A stretch of DNA of 64,000 bases from Methylobacter psychrophilus. Its GTDB lineage: Bacteria; Pseudomonadota; Gammaproteobacteria; Methylococcales; Methylomonadaceae. A model generated the notes under the pieces. The model was not told the DNA's origin and searched no databases. It was given only the letters and a program-made list of their open reading frames with translations. Each line of letters begins with the position of its first letter. Within the stretch, counting starts at the first letter, position 1. Shown here in pieces: positions 24,230 to 33,843 of the stretch. The position numbers and the translations under genes are program-made. The DNA lies in contig NZ_JAOEGU010000014.1 of the NCBI RefSeq assembly GCF_025583945.1, forward strand, positions 32,772 to 96,771, in the 5' to 3' direction.

Positions 24230-24257
24230 AGTCTACCAGCTCAAGTAACCTTGTCAA
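24230..24257 (-). promoter_or_regulatory. sigma-70-like promoter of pmoCAB
   Basis: On the minus strand TTGACA (24252-24257) is separated by 16 bases from TAGACT (24230-24235). The start point would be near 24223, giving a leader of about 120 bases before pmoC. Assigned by sequence match only. Confidence 0.65.
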
Positions 24258-24394
24258 GTCAAAAACATTCTCAATTTCATTTTTCTGTAATTATTCGCGT
24301 TCATATAAAATTTACCTGCGCTTAATATCCTGATTCCTGTTAAAATTAGCCAAAACATATCGATAATTAACCCTTATTTAATTACCTGAATTTT

Positions 24395-24814
24395 ATGAAA
24401 AAATACCAAATATTAATACTTATAGCGGGATTAACTGTTCTTCTTTTAACCCAATATAAAGTTGTCATGCCTTTTATATATAAGACTGCTGCGTCAGACC
24501 TGTTTCTGGTGGATAGCAAAGACCAAGCCAGTCCAATAGCCATATCGACACCGATGTCGGGAATTGCTTTCACGCATTGTAATAATTACATCAAATCCGA
24601 ACTTGGACCTGATACAACCGTAGCCTTTCCTGAAAAACCTTTAAACGCATGGACTCTGGGAAATTATCAGTATCTTATCAGCGCTGAAGTCACCGTTAGT
24701 AACAGCACCAAAAAATATGCTTGCCGCATTACTTATAATAATGGTGACAATGAGGAAGGTTCTCTTGATTTTGACAACTGGTCTATTATCGGCCTGTCAG
24801 GCGTGACTGACTGA
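24395..24814 (+). CDS. small membrane-anchored protein, unknown
   Basis: This 139-residue protein has a single N-terminal hydrophobic segment (YQILILIAGLTVLLLTQYKV, about 4-23) without a clear cleavage site, so it is probably anchored with the rest in the periplasm. The soluble part has two cysteines (HCNNYI and YACRIT) that could form a disulphide, and a beta-rich second half (YLISAEVTVSNSTKKYACRI). It is transcribed divergently from pmoCAB. I do not recognise a family. Confidence 0.65.
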   Translation: MKKYQILILIAGLTVLLLTQYKVVMPFIYKTAASDLFLVDSKDQASPIAISTPMSGIAFTHCNNYIKSELGPDTTVAFPEKPLNAWTLGNYQYLISAEVTVSNSTKKYACRITYNNGDNEEGSLDFDNWSIIGLSGVTD

Positions 24815-25158
24815 TAAATACCCAGTCATTATTCAACACTTATTTGAGTTAACAAATAAAGTTCAGCAACACGAACAATCTTGCATTCTGAGGAATTGCT
24901 CAATCCCCGGACAGCAACAGCCTGTTAAATAAAATAGGTATATGGCAGTTAAGTCTATATACCGATCTTAAAAATTTATTACAAATCATGTCAATTTAAC
25001 TGGAAAGACCTGAAAGTTTTTTTGATTTTCATATCCGGGGAAATCTTTTTGAAGTACTCAATGCAAGTAAAAACCACACATTGTTAAGCGGGAAATCCTG
25101 TATTTTTGTAGGCAAATTGCCTATAAAGAAAGATTTATATGTCGAAGTTAATATTATA
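24815..25158. other. intergenic stretch, no gene seen
   Basis: This gap holds the 3' regions of two convergent genes. The only structure noted is a short palindrome TAGGCAA-A-TTGCCTA at 25109-25123, which may be a weak terminator for the operon ending at 25159. Confidence 0.5.
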
Positions 25159-25479
25159 TTAGTCCCAGCGATTATCTCTGACCTGAACTCTGTCGTTTTT
25201 AATTTGTACCGGAAAACAGGTGATGTTTTCATAAGCGGGAGGCGATTTAACTTCACCCGTTTTAACGCAAAAGCGCGCACCATGCCGAGGACAGACAATC
25301 TCATCGCCGTCCAGTTGTCCACTGGCAATTTCCGCACCGTCATGTGAACAAACATCTTCAATGGCATAAAAAGCACCCTTTATTTTAAAGACCGCCACAT
25401 CAGTTCCATCAACATCAACAACCATGTTTTCGCCATCTGCGAGTGCATTTTGATCTATCACATCTACCCAATCAGACAT
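25159..25479 (-). CDS. Rieske-type [2Fe-2S] ferredoxin
   Basis: This 106-residue small soluble Rieske protein shows both cluster motifs: CSHDG (about 42-46) and CPRHG (about 61-65), each giving one Cys and one His. Size and layout match non-cytochrome Rieske ferredoxins of the NirD/biphenyl-dioxygenase type, which pass electrons to oxygenases or reductases. It follows rsmJ by 17 bases at the end of the suf operon, so its cluster supply and expression are tied to Fe-S biogenesis. The partner enzyme is unknown. Confidence 0.88.
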   Translation of the reverse strand: MSDWVDVIDQNALADGENMVVDVDGTDVAVFKIKGAFYAIEDVCSHDGAEIASGQLDGDEIVCPRHGARFCVKTGEVKSPPAYENITCFPVQIKNDRVQVRDNRWD

Positions 25480-25496
25480 TCTTTATTCCCGAATCT

Positions 25497-26264
25497 TTAG
25501 CTTTTAAAATAAACATCATAACGTAATAATTTCCCATGAAAACTTTCATTAGGCTTACCACCTAAAGGCTCTGCGTAATCCGGACTTTTTACTACCACCC
25601 GCTTTCCGGCAGCCATTAAAGCGGACGCAAAAAGCTGCTCTTTATCTTGATCATCCCCCAACAAATCACGTAAAACCATCATTGCTTTCTTGGGCAGAGC
25701 GGACTTTTTACGCTTGGGCGGGAACATCGGATCAAGATAAATACAGTCTGGCTGAGATTCTAAAGTTGCCAACAGATCTATGGCATTACCGATGAGTAAT
25801 CGTGGCGACTGAAGATTAAGACTCTGCATCCACTCCAAGTCAGCCAGGCGTTTAAAACCATCAAGCAGCAACTCGGCCATCACAGGCGAACGCTCCATGC
25901 AAAGCACCTGATAGCCCATACGAAAGATATGTAAGCTATCTTGCCCCCATCCTGTCGTTGCATCAACAACCGTTCTCGTTTTTCGCCCGAGCGCATGTGC
26001 CAAAGCACCATCTTTAGGTGCTGGCCATGATCGTTGCTCACCATTGCGCGGCTCTATATCAACAACCAGTCCGCCTTTTTTAAGCAGCTCTTTATCAAGC
26101 AACTTTAAACAACCATCGCGCCACGTTAAAAAGAAACTCTCCTCGCTGTCATTATTAATTGAGTGATATAAAGGAACGCTTAGCCTTTGTGCAAGCTCTT
26201 GAAAAGGCAGGCTATCGCCATGCCCCTGATAGAGTACGGCCAGTTTTCCGGTGTATTTTTGCAC
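25497..26264 (-). CDS. rsmJ: 16S rRNA (guanine1516-N2)-methyltransferase
   Basis: This 255-residue SAM-dependent enzyme methylates G1516 of 16S rRNA. VVDATTGWGQDSLHIFRMGY is the SAM-binding motif I region, and CIYLDPMFPPKRKKSALPKK is the family's catalytic DPMFP motif followed by the typical KKSAL stretch. Length agrees with E. coli RsmJ (250). It lies 20 bases after sufU and before the Rieske gene, an unusual companion for a suf operon and probably just co-transcribed. Confidence 0.9.
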   Translation of the reverse strand: MQKYTGKLAVLYQGHGDSLPFQELAQRLSVPLYHSINNDSEESFFLTWRDGCLKLLDKELLKKGGLVVDIEPRNGEQRSWPAPKDGALAHALGRKTRTVVDATTGWGQDSLHIFRMGYQVLCMERSPVMAELLLDGFKRLADLEWMQSLNLQSPRLLIGNAIDLLATLESQPDCIYLDPMFPPKRKKSALPKKAMMVLRDLLGDDQDKEQLFASALMAAGKRVVVKSPDYAEPLGGKPNESFHGKLLRYDVYFKS

Positions 26265-26284
26265 TGAATTATTAACAATAATAC

Positions 26285-26737
26285 TTATTCTGTAGAAATG
26301 GCTTGTTGTTCATTTTTCAACGCAGCGTCAAGGGTATGCCAAGCCAGTGTCGCACATTTAACCCGTGCCGGATATTCACGCACACCTGCTAATACGGCCA
26401 GCTTACCAATCGCTTCAAGATTAAAGTTTTCATCTTTACCCGTCGTCATTTCATGAAACTTTTTAAATAACGCTTCAGCTTCCTGTCCGGTTTTTCCCTT
26501 AACAACTTCAGTCATTAACGAAACAGATGCGGTAGAAATAGCACAACCTGAACCCTGAAAACTGGCATCGGCAATCACATCGCCATCCATTTGCAAATAT
26601 AAAGTCAGGCGATCACCACATAGAGGGTTAAATCCTTCGACTTTTCTATCGGCATTTTCAATGATACGAAAATTGCGCGGGTTGCGATTATGGTCAAAAA
26701 TAACCTCTTGATAGAGGTCGCGTAAATCATCAAACAT
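26285..26737 (-). CDS. sufU: SufU-type Fe-S scaffold / sulfur-transfer protein
   Basis: This 150-residue protein accepts sulfur from SufS. The three cysteines and one aspartate that bind zinc in SufU are present: NPLCGDRL (Cys and Asp), GSGCAISTAS and RVKCATLAWH. The roughly 19-residue insertion between the second and third cysteine segments (GKDENFNLEAIGKLAVLAGV region) separates SufU from IscU. Its ATG overlaps the sufS stop by one base. No sufE is seen, so SufU takes that role here. Confidence 0.92.
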   Translation of the reverse strand: MFDDLRDLYQEVIFDHNRNPRNFRIIENADRKVEGFNPLCGDRLTLYLQMDGDVIADASFQGSGCAISTASVSLMTEVVKGKTGQEAEALFKKFHEMTTGKDENFNLEAIGKLAVLAGVREYPARVKCATLAWHTLDAALKNEQQAISTE

Positions 26738-27960
26738 TAGCCAAATACCTCTATTAAAGATTCTATACCCTTCATTAACACATCAATTTCTTCTTTCGTA
26801 TTATACATGGCAAAAGAGGCTCTTGCTGTCGCGGGCACCTGAAAAAAATCCATCACCGGCATGGCACAATGATGCCCTGCCCTAATTGCTATACCTAAAC
26901 TATCAAGCATGGTGCCAATATCGTGTGGGTGTATTTTATCAAGAACAAAAGACAAGATAGCACCTTTATGGCCAGCTTCACCAATAATTCGCAGACCTTT
27001 AATTTGCTGCGCTTTTTCCGTAGCATAAACCAGTAACTCAGCCTCGTAAGCTGCAATCTTATCCATACCGATAGCATTGAGATAATCAATAGCCGCGCCC
27101 AAACCAACAACATCGGCAATATTCGGCGTACCGGCTTCAAATTTATAGGGCAAGACATTGTATTCGGTTTCTTCAAAAGTGACTTTGCGAATCATGTCAC
27201 CACCGCCTTGATACGGCGGCATAGCTTCCAACAATGCTTGTTTTCCGTAAAGCACACCAACACCTGTCGGGGCATAGAGCTTATGCGCGGAAAAAACATA
27301 AAAGTCACAATCCAGATCCTGCACATCGACAGGCATGTGAGGAATCGCCTGCGCGCCATCAAGTAAAACAGGTATGCCTTTTTCATGCGCTACAGCGATA
27401 ATCTTTTTAACGGGATTAATCGTACCCAGTGCATTAGACATGTGGACCACGGAAACCAGCTTGGTTTTATCATTGATCAGTTTTTCAAACTCTTCAAATA
27501 TCAATTCACCCTGCAAGTTGATGGGCGCAACCTTCAATACTGCACCGGTTTGCTCACAGAGCATTTGCCAGGGCACAATATTCGAATGATGCTCCATCGC
27601 GGTAATAATAATTTCATCACCGGGCTTTACGTTGGCTTTACCGTAAGTTTGCGCAACCAGATTAATGGCATCGGTAGCACCTTTAACAAAAATAATTTCC
27701 TTTTCGCTGGCCGCATTAATAAAGTCTTTAACTTTGGTACGTGCGCCTTCAAATTTATCGGTAGAGCGAACGCTTAACGTATGTACGCCACGATGTACGT
27801 TGGCATAATCATGGCTGTACAAATGCACGATGCTGTCAATAACCGCTTGCGGCTTTTGGCAAGTGGCGGCATTATCCAGATAAACAAGATCCTTGCCACG
27901 AATTTTCTCCTTAAGAATAGGGAAATCCTGGCGTATTTTCTGTACATCAAACACGGTCAT
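26737..27960 (-). CDS. sufS: cysteine desulfurase SufS
   Basis: This 407-residue PLP enzyme removes sulfur from cysteine for Fe-S assembly. Visible landmarks are YLDNAATCQKP, the PLP contact TAMEHHSNIVPWQ, the PLP lysine in FSAHKLYAPTGVG and the active-site cysteine in IRAGHHCAMPVM. This is a group II (SufS/CsdA) enzyme. The ATG at 27960 overlaps the sufD stop (ATGA), with AGGAG five bases upstream. A GTG two codons earlier is less likely. Confidence 0.95.
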   Translation of the reverse strand: MTVFDVQKIRQDFPILKEKIRGKDLVYLDNAATCQKPQAVIDSIVHLYSHDYANVHRGVHTLSVRSTDKFEGARTKVKDFINAASEKEIIFVKGATDAINLVAQTYGKANVKPGDEIIITAMEHHSNIVPWQMLCEQTGAVLKVAPINLQGELIFEEFEKLINDKTKLVSVVHMSNALGTINPVKKIIAVAHEKGIPVLLDGAQAIPHMPVDVQDLDCDFYVFSAHKLYAPTGVGVLYGKQALLEAMPPYQGGGDMIRKVTFEETEYNVLPYKFEAGTPNIADVVGLGAAIDYLNAIGMDKIAAYEAELLVYATEKAQQIKGLRIIGEAGHKGAILSFVLDKIHPHDIGTMLDSLGIAIRAGHHCAMPVMDFFQVPATARASFAMYNTKEEIDVLMKGIESLIEVFG

Positions 27961-29279
27961 AACCACTCCTTATTAACGCCTTCCTGCGGGAAACGGACCA
28001 ACACTTGCTCCAACACTTTATCATGTAAATCTTTAATTTTAATCTTATCGACCATTTCGTTGGCAAAAGCAAACGTCAACATATTACGCGCCGTTTCTTC
28101 ATCAACGCAACGTGATTGCAAATAGAATATCGACTTTTCATCCAGTTGCCCGACAGTAACACCATGTCCACACTTAACATCATCGGCATAAATTTCCAAC
28201 TGTGGTTTGGTATCGGCTTCAGCGTCATTTGATAAAAGCAGATTGCGATTATTCATTTGTGAATCAGTTTTTTGAGCATCTTCAGCCACAATCACCCGCC
28301 CCTGAAAAACACCTCTGGCTCTATCATCCAGTACACCTTTGTAAAGCTCACGACTGATGCCGTGCGGCTTTAGATGATTAATTCGGGTGTGATTATCGAT
28401 ATGTTGACGTTTGACACCCAAATACAAACCGTTTAATTCACACTCGGAAGCGTGATCCAAATCGGCATGAATATCGCAACGCGCCAGCAAGCCGCCAAAA
28501 GCAAAATTATGATGGGTAAAACGTGCATCTCTGGCTTGTTGAACGTAAGTCCCGCCGAAATGATAGGCTTTTTCAGACTCGCACTGCAGCTTATATAATG
28601 TTACATCAGCATTTGCACCAACAAAAACTTCAGTGACAGCAGCCGATAAATAGGCATTATCCAAACCGACAAAGGTTTCTATAATACTGGCTTCTGCCAT
28701 TTGGTCAGCCACAATAACCGTGCGCGTGGCAGTCAAAACATCAGCACGGGTGGCCAGATGCAAAATTTGCACCGGCTTTTCCAGCACCTGTTTGGCATCA
28801 ATATGAATAAACAAACCGTCGCCAAACCAGGCGGTGTTAAAAGCGATAAAACCATGTTTATCGTTATTAACTGCCTGATTAATGTATTTTTCCAGTGTTT
28901 CCGGCTGTTTTTCCAAAGCGTCGCTCATACTCAGAACAGAAACCGCTTCAGGCAAACCCTCTAAAACCGAAAACTCGGCTGAAAAATGTCCGTCAATCAA
29001 CACGACCGACCACGCATCTTTTAACTGATATGATTTAAGCAACTCTTTATCAATGGCACTTGTTGCTATGCTTGTTGCCGGCGAAAACAACTTTTTCTCG
29101 ATTGCCGACACATTGGTGTAACGCCACTCTTCTTCTCTTGGGGAAGGAAAGCCTTGCGCAGAAAATTGGCTTAAGGCCTCAGCGCGTAATTGCTGCAACC
29201 ACGACAAAGATTGCCCGCACAATACCGGCGCTATTGTTGGATATTCTGCCGTATAACGGCTTGCCAATGCCGTTATCAT
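27957..29279 (-). CDS. sufD: Fe-S assembly protein SufD
   Basis: This 440-residue subunit of the SufBCD scaffold complex has a beta-helix core. FPSPREEEWRYTNVSAIEKK near the N-terminus and the C-terminal DVKCGHGVTVGQLDEKSIFY are hallmarks; the His in CGHG is thought to take part in cluster assembly with SufB. The gene shares its first base with the end of sufC, and its last bases overlap sufS, showing tight coupling. Confidence 0.95.
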   Translation of the reverse strand: MITALASRYTAEYPTIAPVLCGQSLSWLQQLRAEALSQFSAQGFPSPREEEWRYTNVSAIEKKLFSPATSIATSAIDKELLKSYQLKDAWSVVLIDGHFSAEFSVLEGLPEAVSVLSMSDALEKQPETLEKYINQAVNNDKHGFIAFNTAWFGDGLFIHIDAKQVLEKPVQILHLATRADVLTATRTVIVADQMAEASIIETFVGLDNAYLSAAVTEVFVGANADVTLYKLQCESEKAYHFGGTYVQQARDARFTHHNFAFGGLLARCDIHADLDHASECELNGLYLGVKRQHIDNHTRINHLKPHGISRELYKGVLDDRARGVFQGRVIVAEDAQKTDSQMNNRNLLLSNDAEADTKPQLEIYADDVKCGHGVTVGQLDEKSIFYLQSRCVDEETARNMLTFAFANEMVDKIKIKDLHDKVLEQVLVRFPQEGVNKEWL

Positions 29280-30034
29280 TATGCTGCCGCCTGAGTATCT
29301 TCAAGCCAGCTATAGCCTTTTTCTTCAAGCTCCAGAGCCAGTTCTGCACCACCTGATTTAACAATTTTACCTTGCGCCAAAACATGCACAAAATCAGGCT
29401 TAATATAATCCAGCAAGCGTTGGTAATGCGTTACCATCACAAAAGCACGATCAGTAGACCGTAAAGAATTTACACCTTCTGCAACCACTTTTAACGCATC
29501 AATATCCAGACCGGAATCCGTTTCATCGAGAATACACAACTTGGGTTCAAGAATAGCCATTTGCAGAATTTCATTACGTTTCTTTTCACCGCCGGAAAAG
29601 CCTTCGTTTACTGCGCGGTAAAGAAATTTCTCATCCATTTCAAGTAAACGTATCTTGCCTTTTACCAAGGTTAAAAAATCCATTGCATCCACTTCCGGTT
29701 GCCCATGATGTTTACGAATAGAATTGAGCGCAGCTTTTAATAAATAAATATTACTGACGCCAGGAATTTCTACCGGATATTGAAACGCCAGAAACACGCC
29801 TTCACGCGCCCTGATTTCAGGTGGCATTGCCAATAAGTCTTTACCCTGATAAGTGGCAGTTCCGGCGGTGACGGTATAACCACTCTTACCGGATAATATA
29901 TGGGACAAAGTACTTTTTCCGGAACCGTTGGGTCCCATTATGGCGTGGATTTCACCGGCCTTTATTTCAAGGTTAATACCTTTAAGAATGGGTTTGTCGC
30001 CAACGCTAACGTGAAGATTTTTTATGCTGAGCAT
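29279..30034 (-). CDS. sufC: Fe-S assembly ATPase SufC
   Basis: This 251-residue ABC-type ATPase binds SufB and SufD and drives the scaffold. Walker [11 protein letters not shown] is at about 35-44, the signature [10 protein letters not shown] near 145 and Walker [13 protein letters not shown] near 168, followed by the switch His in VTHYQR. The protein is cytoplasmic with no membrane partner. It is separated from sufB by 127 bases that show nothing notable. Confidence 0.96.
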   Translation of the reverse strand: MLSIKNLHVSVGDKPILKGINLEIKAGEIHAIMGPNGSGKSTLSHILSGKSGYTVTAGTATYQGKDLLAMPPEIRAREGVFLAFQYPVEIPGVSNIYLLKAALNSIRKHHGQPEVDAMDFLTLVKGKIRLLEMDEKFLYRAVNEGFSGGEKKRNEILQMAILEPKLCILDETDSGLDIDALKVVAEGVNSLRSTDRAFVMVTHYQRLLDYIKPDFVHVLAQGKIVKSGGAELALELEEKGYSWLEDTQAAA

Positions 30035-30161
30035 GTTGTTTTACCTGTATTATTTAATGGATTTCACACCGGGACTGTTGCCAGTTTTAGTTACCGGGTG
30101 TCTTTAATTTTCGCATTTACTGGATGACTGACCGACTTGGTAATCCGATCATTACGTCCTT

Positions 30162-31610
30162 TTATCCTACAGAACCTTCCAGACTCAATCCCAACAAAGC
30201 CTGTGCTTCTACTGCAAATTCCATTGGTAATTCCTTGAACACTTCTTTACAAAAACCATTAACAATCATTGACACCGCATCTTCTGCTGACAGTCCACGT
30301 TGCTGACAAAAGAACAACTGGTCTTCGCTGATTTTTGAAGTAGTCGCCTCATGCTCAACTTGTGCCGAAGGCTGTTTAACTTCAATATACGGAAACGTAT
30401 GTGCACCACATTTATCACCAACCAACAAAGAATCACACTGGGTATAATTGCGGGCATTTTCGGCACTTTTCAATACTTTGACCAAACCACGGTAAGTATT
30501 TTGTGCTTTGCCTGCAGAAATGCCCTTGGCAACAATCGTGCTACGGGTGTTCTTGCCAATATGAATCATCTTGGTGCCGGTATCGGCTTGCTGATAATTA
30601 TTGGTCAGTGCGACTGAATAAAATTCACCGATTGAATTATCACCCGTCAAAATACAACTGGGATATTTCCAGGTAATTGCCGAACCTGTTTCTACCTGCG
30701 TCCATGACACTTTGGAGTTGTCTCCACGGCAATCGGCGCGTTTGGTAACAAAATTATAAATACCACCCAAGCCGTTTTTATCGCCCGGATACCAGTTTTG
30801 CACAGTCGAGTATTTAATGACGGCATCTTTCATCACGATTAATTCTACGACCGCCGCATGCAGCTGATTTTCATCACGCATAGGCGCAGTACAACCTTCA
30901 AGATAACTGACATGACTGCCTTCATCGGCAATAATCAGAGTTCTTTCAAATTGTCCGGTATTGGCGGCATTGATTCTAAAGTACGTTGATAATTCCATTG
31001 GGCAACGCACACCTTTAGGAATATAAACAAAAGAGCCATCCGTAAATACTGCCGCATTTAAAGCCGCAAAATAATTATCGGTATGCGGCACCACTGAACC
31101 CAAATATTGTTTGATCAAGTCAGGATGATCGCGCAAGGCTTCAGAAATGGGGCAAAAAATAACGCCGGCATCATGCAGTTTGCCTTTAAAAGTTGTTGCC
31201 ACAGAGACGCTATCAAAAACGGCATCAACCGCAATACCAGCCAAACGCTCTTGCTCGTCCAGCGGAATACCCAGTTTTTTATAAGCCTCCAAAACTTGCG
31301 GATCAATTTCATCCAGACTTTGTGGACCGTCTTCTTTGCGTTTGGGCGCGGAATAATAACTGATAGCTTGATAATCTATAGGGGGGAACTTAACAAATGC
31401 CCATTCTGGAGATTTCATGGTTTGCCAATGTCGGAAGGCTTTTAAGCGATATTCCAACATAAATTCAGGTTCATTTTTAATCTTCGACAACTTATGAATA
31501 ACCGACTCATCCAGTCCGGGCGGAAAGGTATTGGTTTCCAATTCAGTAACAAACCCTTGTTTGTATTCCTTATTGATAAGGTTGTTGATTTCTTGTGTAC
31601 TTGCTGACAT
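30162..31610 (-). CDS. sufB: Fe-S assembly protein SufB
   Basis: This 482-residue protein is the main scaffold subunit that builds the nascent cluster. Landmarks include [60 protein letters not shown] and, near the C-terminus, [20 protein letters not shown] with the conserved cysteines. It is the first structural gene after the rrf2 regulator (15-base gap). Confidence 0.96.
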   Translation of the reverse strand: MSASTQEINNLINKEYKQGFVTELETNTFPPGLDESVIHKLSKIKNEPEFMLEYRLKAFRHWQTMKSPEWAFVKFPPIDYQAISYYSAPKRKEDGPQSLDEIDPQVLEAYKKLGIPLDEQERLAGIAVDAVFDSVSVATTFKGKLHDAGVIFCPISEALRDHPDLIKQYLGSVVPHTDNYFAALNAAVFTDGSFVYIPKGVRCPMELSTYFRINAANTGQFERTLIIADEGSHVSYLEGCTAPMRDENQLHAAVVELIVMKDAVIKYSTVQNWYPGDKNGLGGIYNFVTKRADCRGDNSKVSWTQVETGSAITWKYPSCILTGDNSIGEFYSVALTNNYQQADTGTKMIHIGKNTRSTIVAKGISAGKAQNTYRGLVKVLKSAENARNYTQCDSLLVGDKCGAHTFPYIEVKQPSAQVEHEATTSKISEDQLFFCQQRGLSAEDAVSMIVNGFCKEVFKELPMEFAVEAQALLGLSLEGSVG

Positions 31611-31625
31611 AAAAAACTCTCTATA

Positions 31626-32090
31626 CTAACGATATAAACTGGCGATGGGGATCAGGATTTCTTGTTTCCAGGCTGGATTTTGCAACTGAACCGGCTTAAT
31701 CATATCGGCTAACGTTAATGCCTCTAACGCATTATGGATAGTCTGATTAATTAAACTCCAACTGTCACGAATGTCACAACCGGAAGCCTGCTCACAACCC
31801 TGATGGGAAATACTGCATTCAGTTAATGCAATAGGCCCTTCTAAAACACTAATAACGGCGGCTATGCTAATTTTTTCCGGCGCCCTGGCCAAGGCATAAC
31901 CTCCTTTGGCCCCTCGCGTTGAAATCAGCAACTTGGCATTGACCAAAAGCTTAAGAATTTTACTCACGGTAGGCAAGGCAATTCCCGTAGCTGAAGCTAT
32001 TTCCATCGCTGCATGCAGCTGTGTATTATCTCTGGCCATAAAACTTAAAATGACTGTTGCATAATCCGTTAATTTACTTAACCGTAACAT
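31626..32090 (-). CDS. Rrf2-family Fe-S sensing regulator of the suf operon
   Basis: This 154-residue protein has an N-terminal winged helix-turn-helix (LSKLTDYATVILSFMA through TVSKILKLLVNAKLL) and a STRGAKGGYALARAP wing. Three cysteines lie in CSISHQGCEQASGC (about residues 92-105), the cluster-binding set of IscR/SufR-type regulators. It starts the suf operon and is probably autoregulated: the promoter upstream contains an IscR-like half-site pair. Similar proteins are named SufR or IscR; sequence alone does not decide. Confidence 0.9.
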   Translation of the reverse strand: MLRLSKLTDYATVILSFMARDNTQLHAAMEIASATGIALPTVSKILKLLVNAKLLISTRGAKGGYALARAPEKISIAAVISVLEGPIALTECSISHQGCEQASGCDIRDSWSLINQTIHNALEALTLADMIKPVQLQNPAWKQEILIPIASLYR

Positions 32091-32108
32091 ACCTGCTCCA
32101 AATGATTG

Positions 32109-32143
32109 TGTACTATTCTAGTCCTATTTAAATTCGCAGTAAA
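32109..32143 (-). promoter_or_regulatory. suf operon promoter overlapping an IscR type-1-like operator
   Basis: On the minus strand TTTACT (32138-32143), 17 bases and TAGAAT (32115-32120) form a good sigma-70 promoter. The -10 lies inside GACTAGAATAGTAC, close to the IscR type-1 core GACTRWWWYAGTC, which has the same dyad. Binding there would block RNA polymerase. The promoter is 25-53 bases before the rrf2 start. Confidence 0.7.
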
Positions 32144-32362
32144 GAGCTAGGTAATTATCGCATCAATAAAACATTACCTTCTCACTAAATTTACAAAGAT
32201 AAAACGTCCAGCGCATGGATGCAATTATTTTAAGTGGCAACGAAACTCACTAACTGATTGCTTACTTTGGACTCTAAAACTTGCCAATTAAACGCTTGAA
32301 CGTATAATTACAAGCCACTGTAAACGGCTGGATAACGTTTAGCCTTAAGGAACATACAATTC

Positions 32363-33835
32363 ATGGGGATTCTCAGCCTACTGCTCTGGACTCCGGCGGC
32401 TGGAGTCTTACTACTGGCTTTTACTCCCGGACAGAATACCCGCATCATCCGCATACTTGCGAATTTGTTTACTACCCTGGCATTTTTGCTGAGCTGTTGG
32501 TTATTAACCCTATATGATCAGCACAACGCAGCGCTGCAATTTGGCGAATATTTTCCGCTCAATCCCAACTTGGGTAGTGCATACGCATTAGGTATTGACG
32601 GACTATCCATGCCAATGCTGATTTTGGCAACCCTGCTTACCTCTATTGCCTTGCTGGCTTCTTTTACTGTTTCCAGCAGTATCAAGGGTTATCACATTTG
32701 TATTTTGTTGCTTGAATTTGGCATGTTGGGCGTCTTTCTGGCACAAGATTGGGCACTATTTTATATATTTTGGGAAGTTACGTTAATCCCGCTATTTTTT
32801 CTTATCGGTCGCTGGGGCGGTAAACGTCGACATACCGCGAGCCTTAACTTTGTACTCTACACGATGGGCGGCTCGGTTTTTATGCTGGTCAGTTTACTGG
32901 CCATTAGCCAGTATGACCTTGAACACAGCGGCTCTTTAATGACGACGATGCATCAGGCCGCGCAAGACATGCCTCGTTATGAGCAAATTTTAGTACTGCT
33001 TGGCTTTTTAATCGGCTTTGGCGTTAAAATGCCGATTTTTCCGCTGCACGGCTGGCTACCGCTAGCCCATGTTGAAGCACCCAGTCCGATAAGTATTCTG
33101 CTATCGGGAATTTTACTAAAAATGGGGGCTTATGGCCTGATAAGAGCGGTAACCATGCTCCCTGAAGCGGCGCATATCTTGCAACCATTTCTGGTTTTTC
33201 TGGCGCTGTTCGGAATGCTCTATGGCGGCTTGCTGGCTTGGCGGCAAAGTGATCTTAAAGCCATGGTCGCTTATTCTTCAGTGAGTCATATGGGTATTGT
33301 TTTATTAGGCATTGCGACCTTAAATGAAGTAGGAATGACCGGCGCAGTATTGCAAATGACGGCTCACGGCCTGATTGCCGCCGCCATGTTTCTGCTGGTG
33401 GGGCTACTTTATGAACGTACTCATACCCGCAACATTAAAGATTACAGTTCACTGGTTCAGGTAATGCCACGCTTTACCTTATTCATGACCTTAACGTTAC
33501 TTGCTGCGATGGGACTACCCGGCTCAGTTGGCTTTATCGCCGAGTTACACGCACTTATCGGGGGCTTTCAACAATGGGGTGGCTTAATGATATTTTTCAG
33601 CATCAGTATTTTGATTAGTGCGGCTTACGCCATGCGGACTATAGGGCTGTTATTTACCGGTCCGGTCAAACCGCAAATGCAAAAAATTGCCGACCTTAAT
33701 ACCCCCGAAATTTTGGCGGCAGGATTATTGGTTGCCGGTATTGTCTTGTTTGGTTTGCTCCCTGCGCCATTGATTGATTTGTCAGCGGCAACTATTGCGC
33801 AGATAAACCAACAAATCAGTCAGCGACTTTTATAG
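32363..33835 (+). CDS. NuoM-like proton/ion-translocating membrane subunit (first of cluster)
   Basis: This 490-residue protein has about 14 membrane helices of the antiporter-like family shared by NuoL/M/N and Mrp. Ion-channel residues are conserved: Glu in FWEVTLIPLFFL, Lys in GVKMPIFPLHGWLP and in ILLKMGAYGL, and Glu in GFIAELHALIGG. It closely resembles true NuoM, but no other complex I genes surround it. It opens a five-gene cluster with a DabA homologue, whose gene starts 8 bases after this stop. The promoter should lie in the region shared with the divergent suf operon. Confidence 0.9.
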   Translation: MGILSLLLWTPAAGVLLLAFTPGQNTRIIRILANLFTTLAFLLSCWLLTLYDQHNAALQFGEYFPLNPNLGSAYALGIDGLSMPMLILATLLTSIALLASFTVSSSIKGYHICILLLEFGMLGVFLAQDWALFYIFWEVTLIPLFFLIGRWGGKRRHTASLNFVLYTMGGSVFMLVSLLAISQYDLEHSGSLMTTMHQAAQDMPRYEQILVLLGFLIGFGVKMPIFPLHGWLPLAHVEAPSPISILLSGILLKMGAYGLIRAVTMLPEAAHILQPFLVFLALFGMLYGGLLAWRQSDLKAMVAYSSVSHMGIVLLGIATLNEVGMTGAVLQMTAHGLIAAAMFLLVGLLYERTHTRNIKDYSSLVQVMPRFTLFMTLTLLAAMGLPGSVGFIAELHALIGGFQQWGGLMIFFSISILISAAYAMRTIGLLFTGPVKPQMQKIADLNTPEILAAGLLVAGIVLFGLLPAPLIDLSAATIAQINQQISQRLL

Positions 33836-33843
33836 CGTTGACC

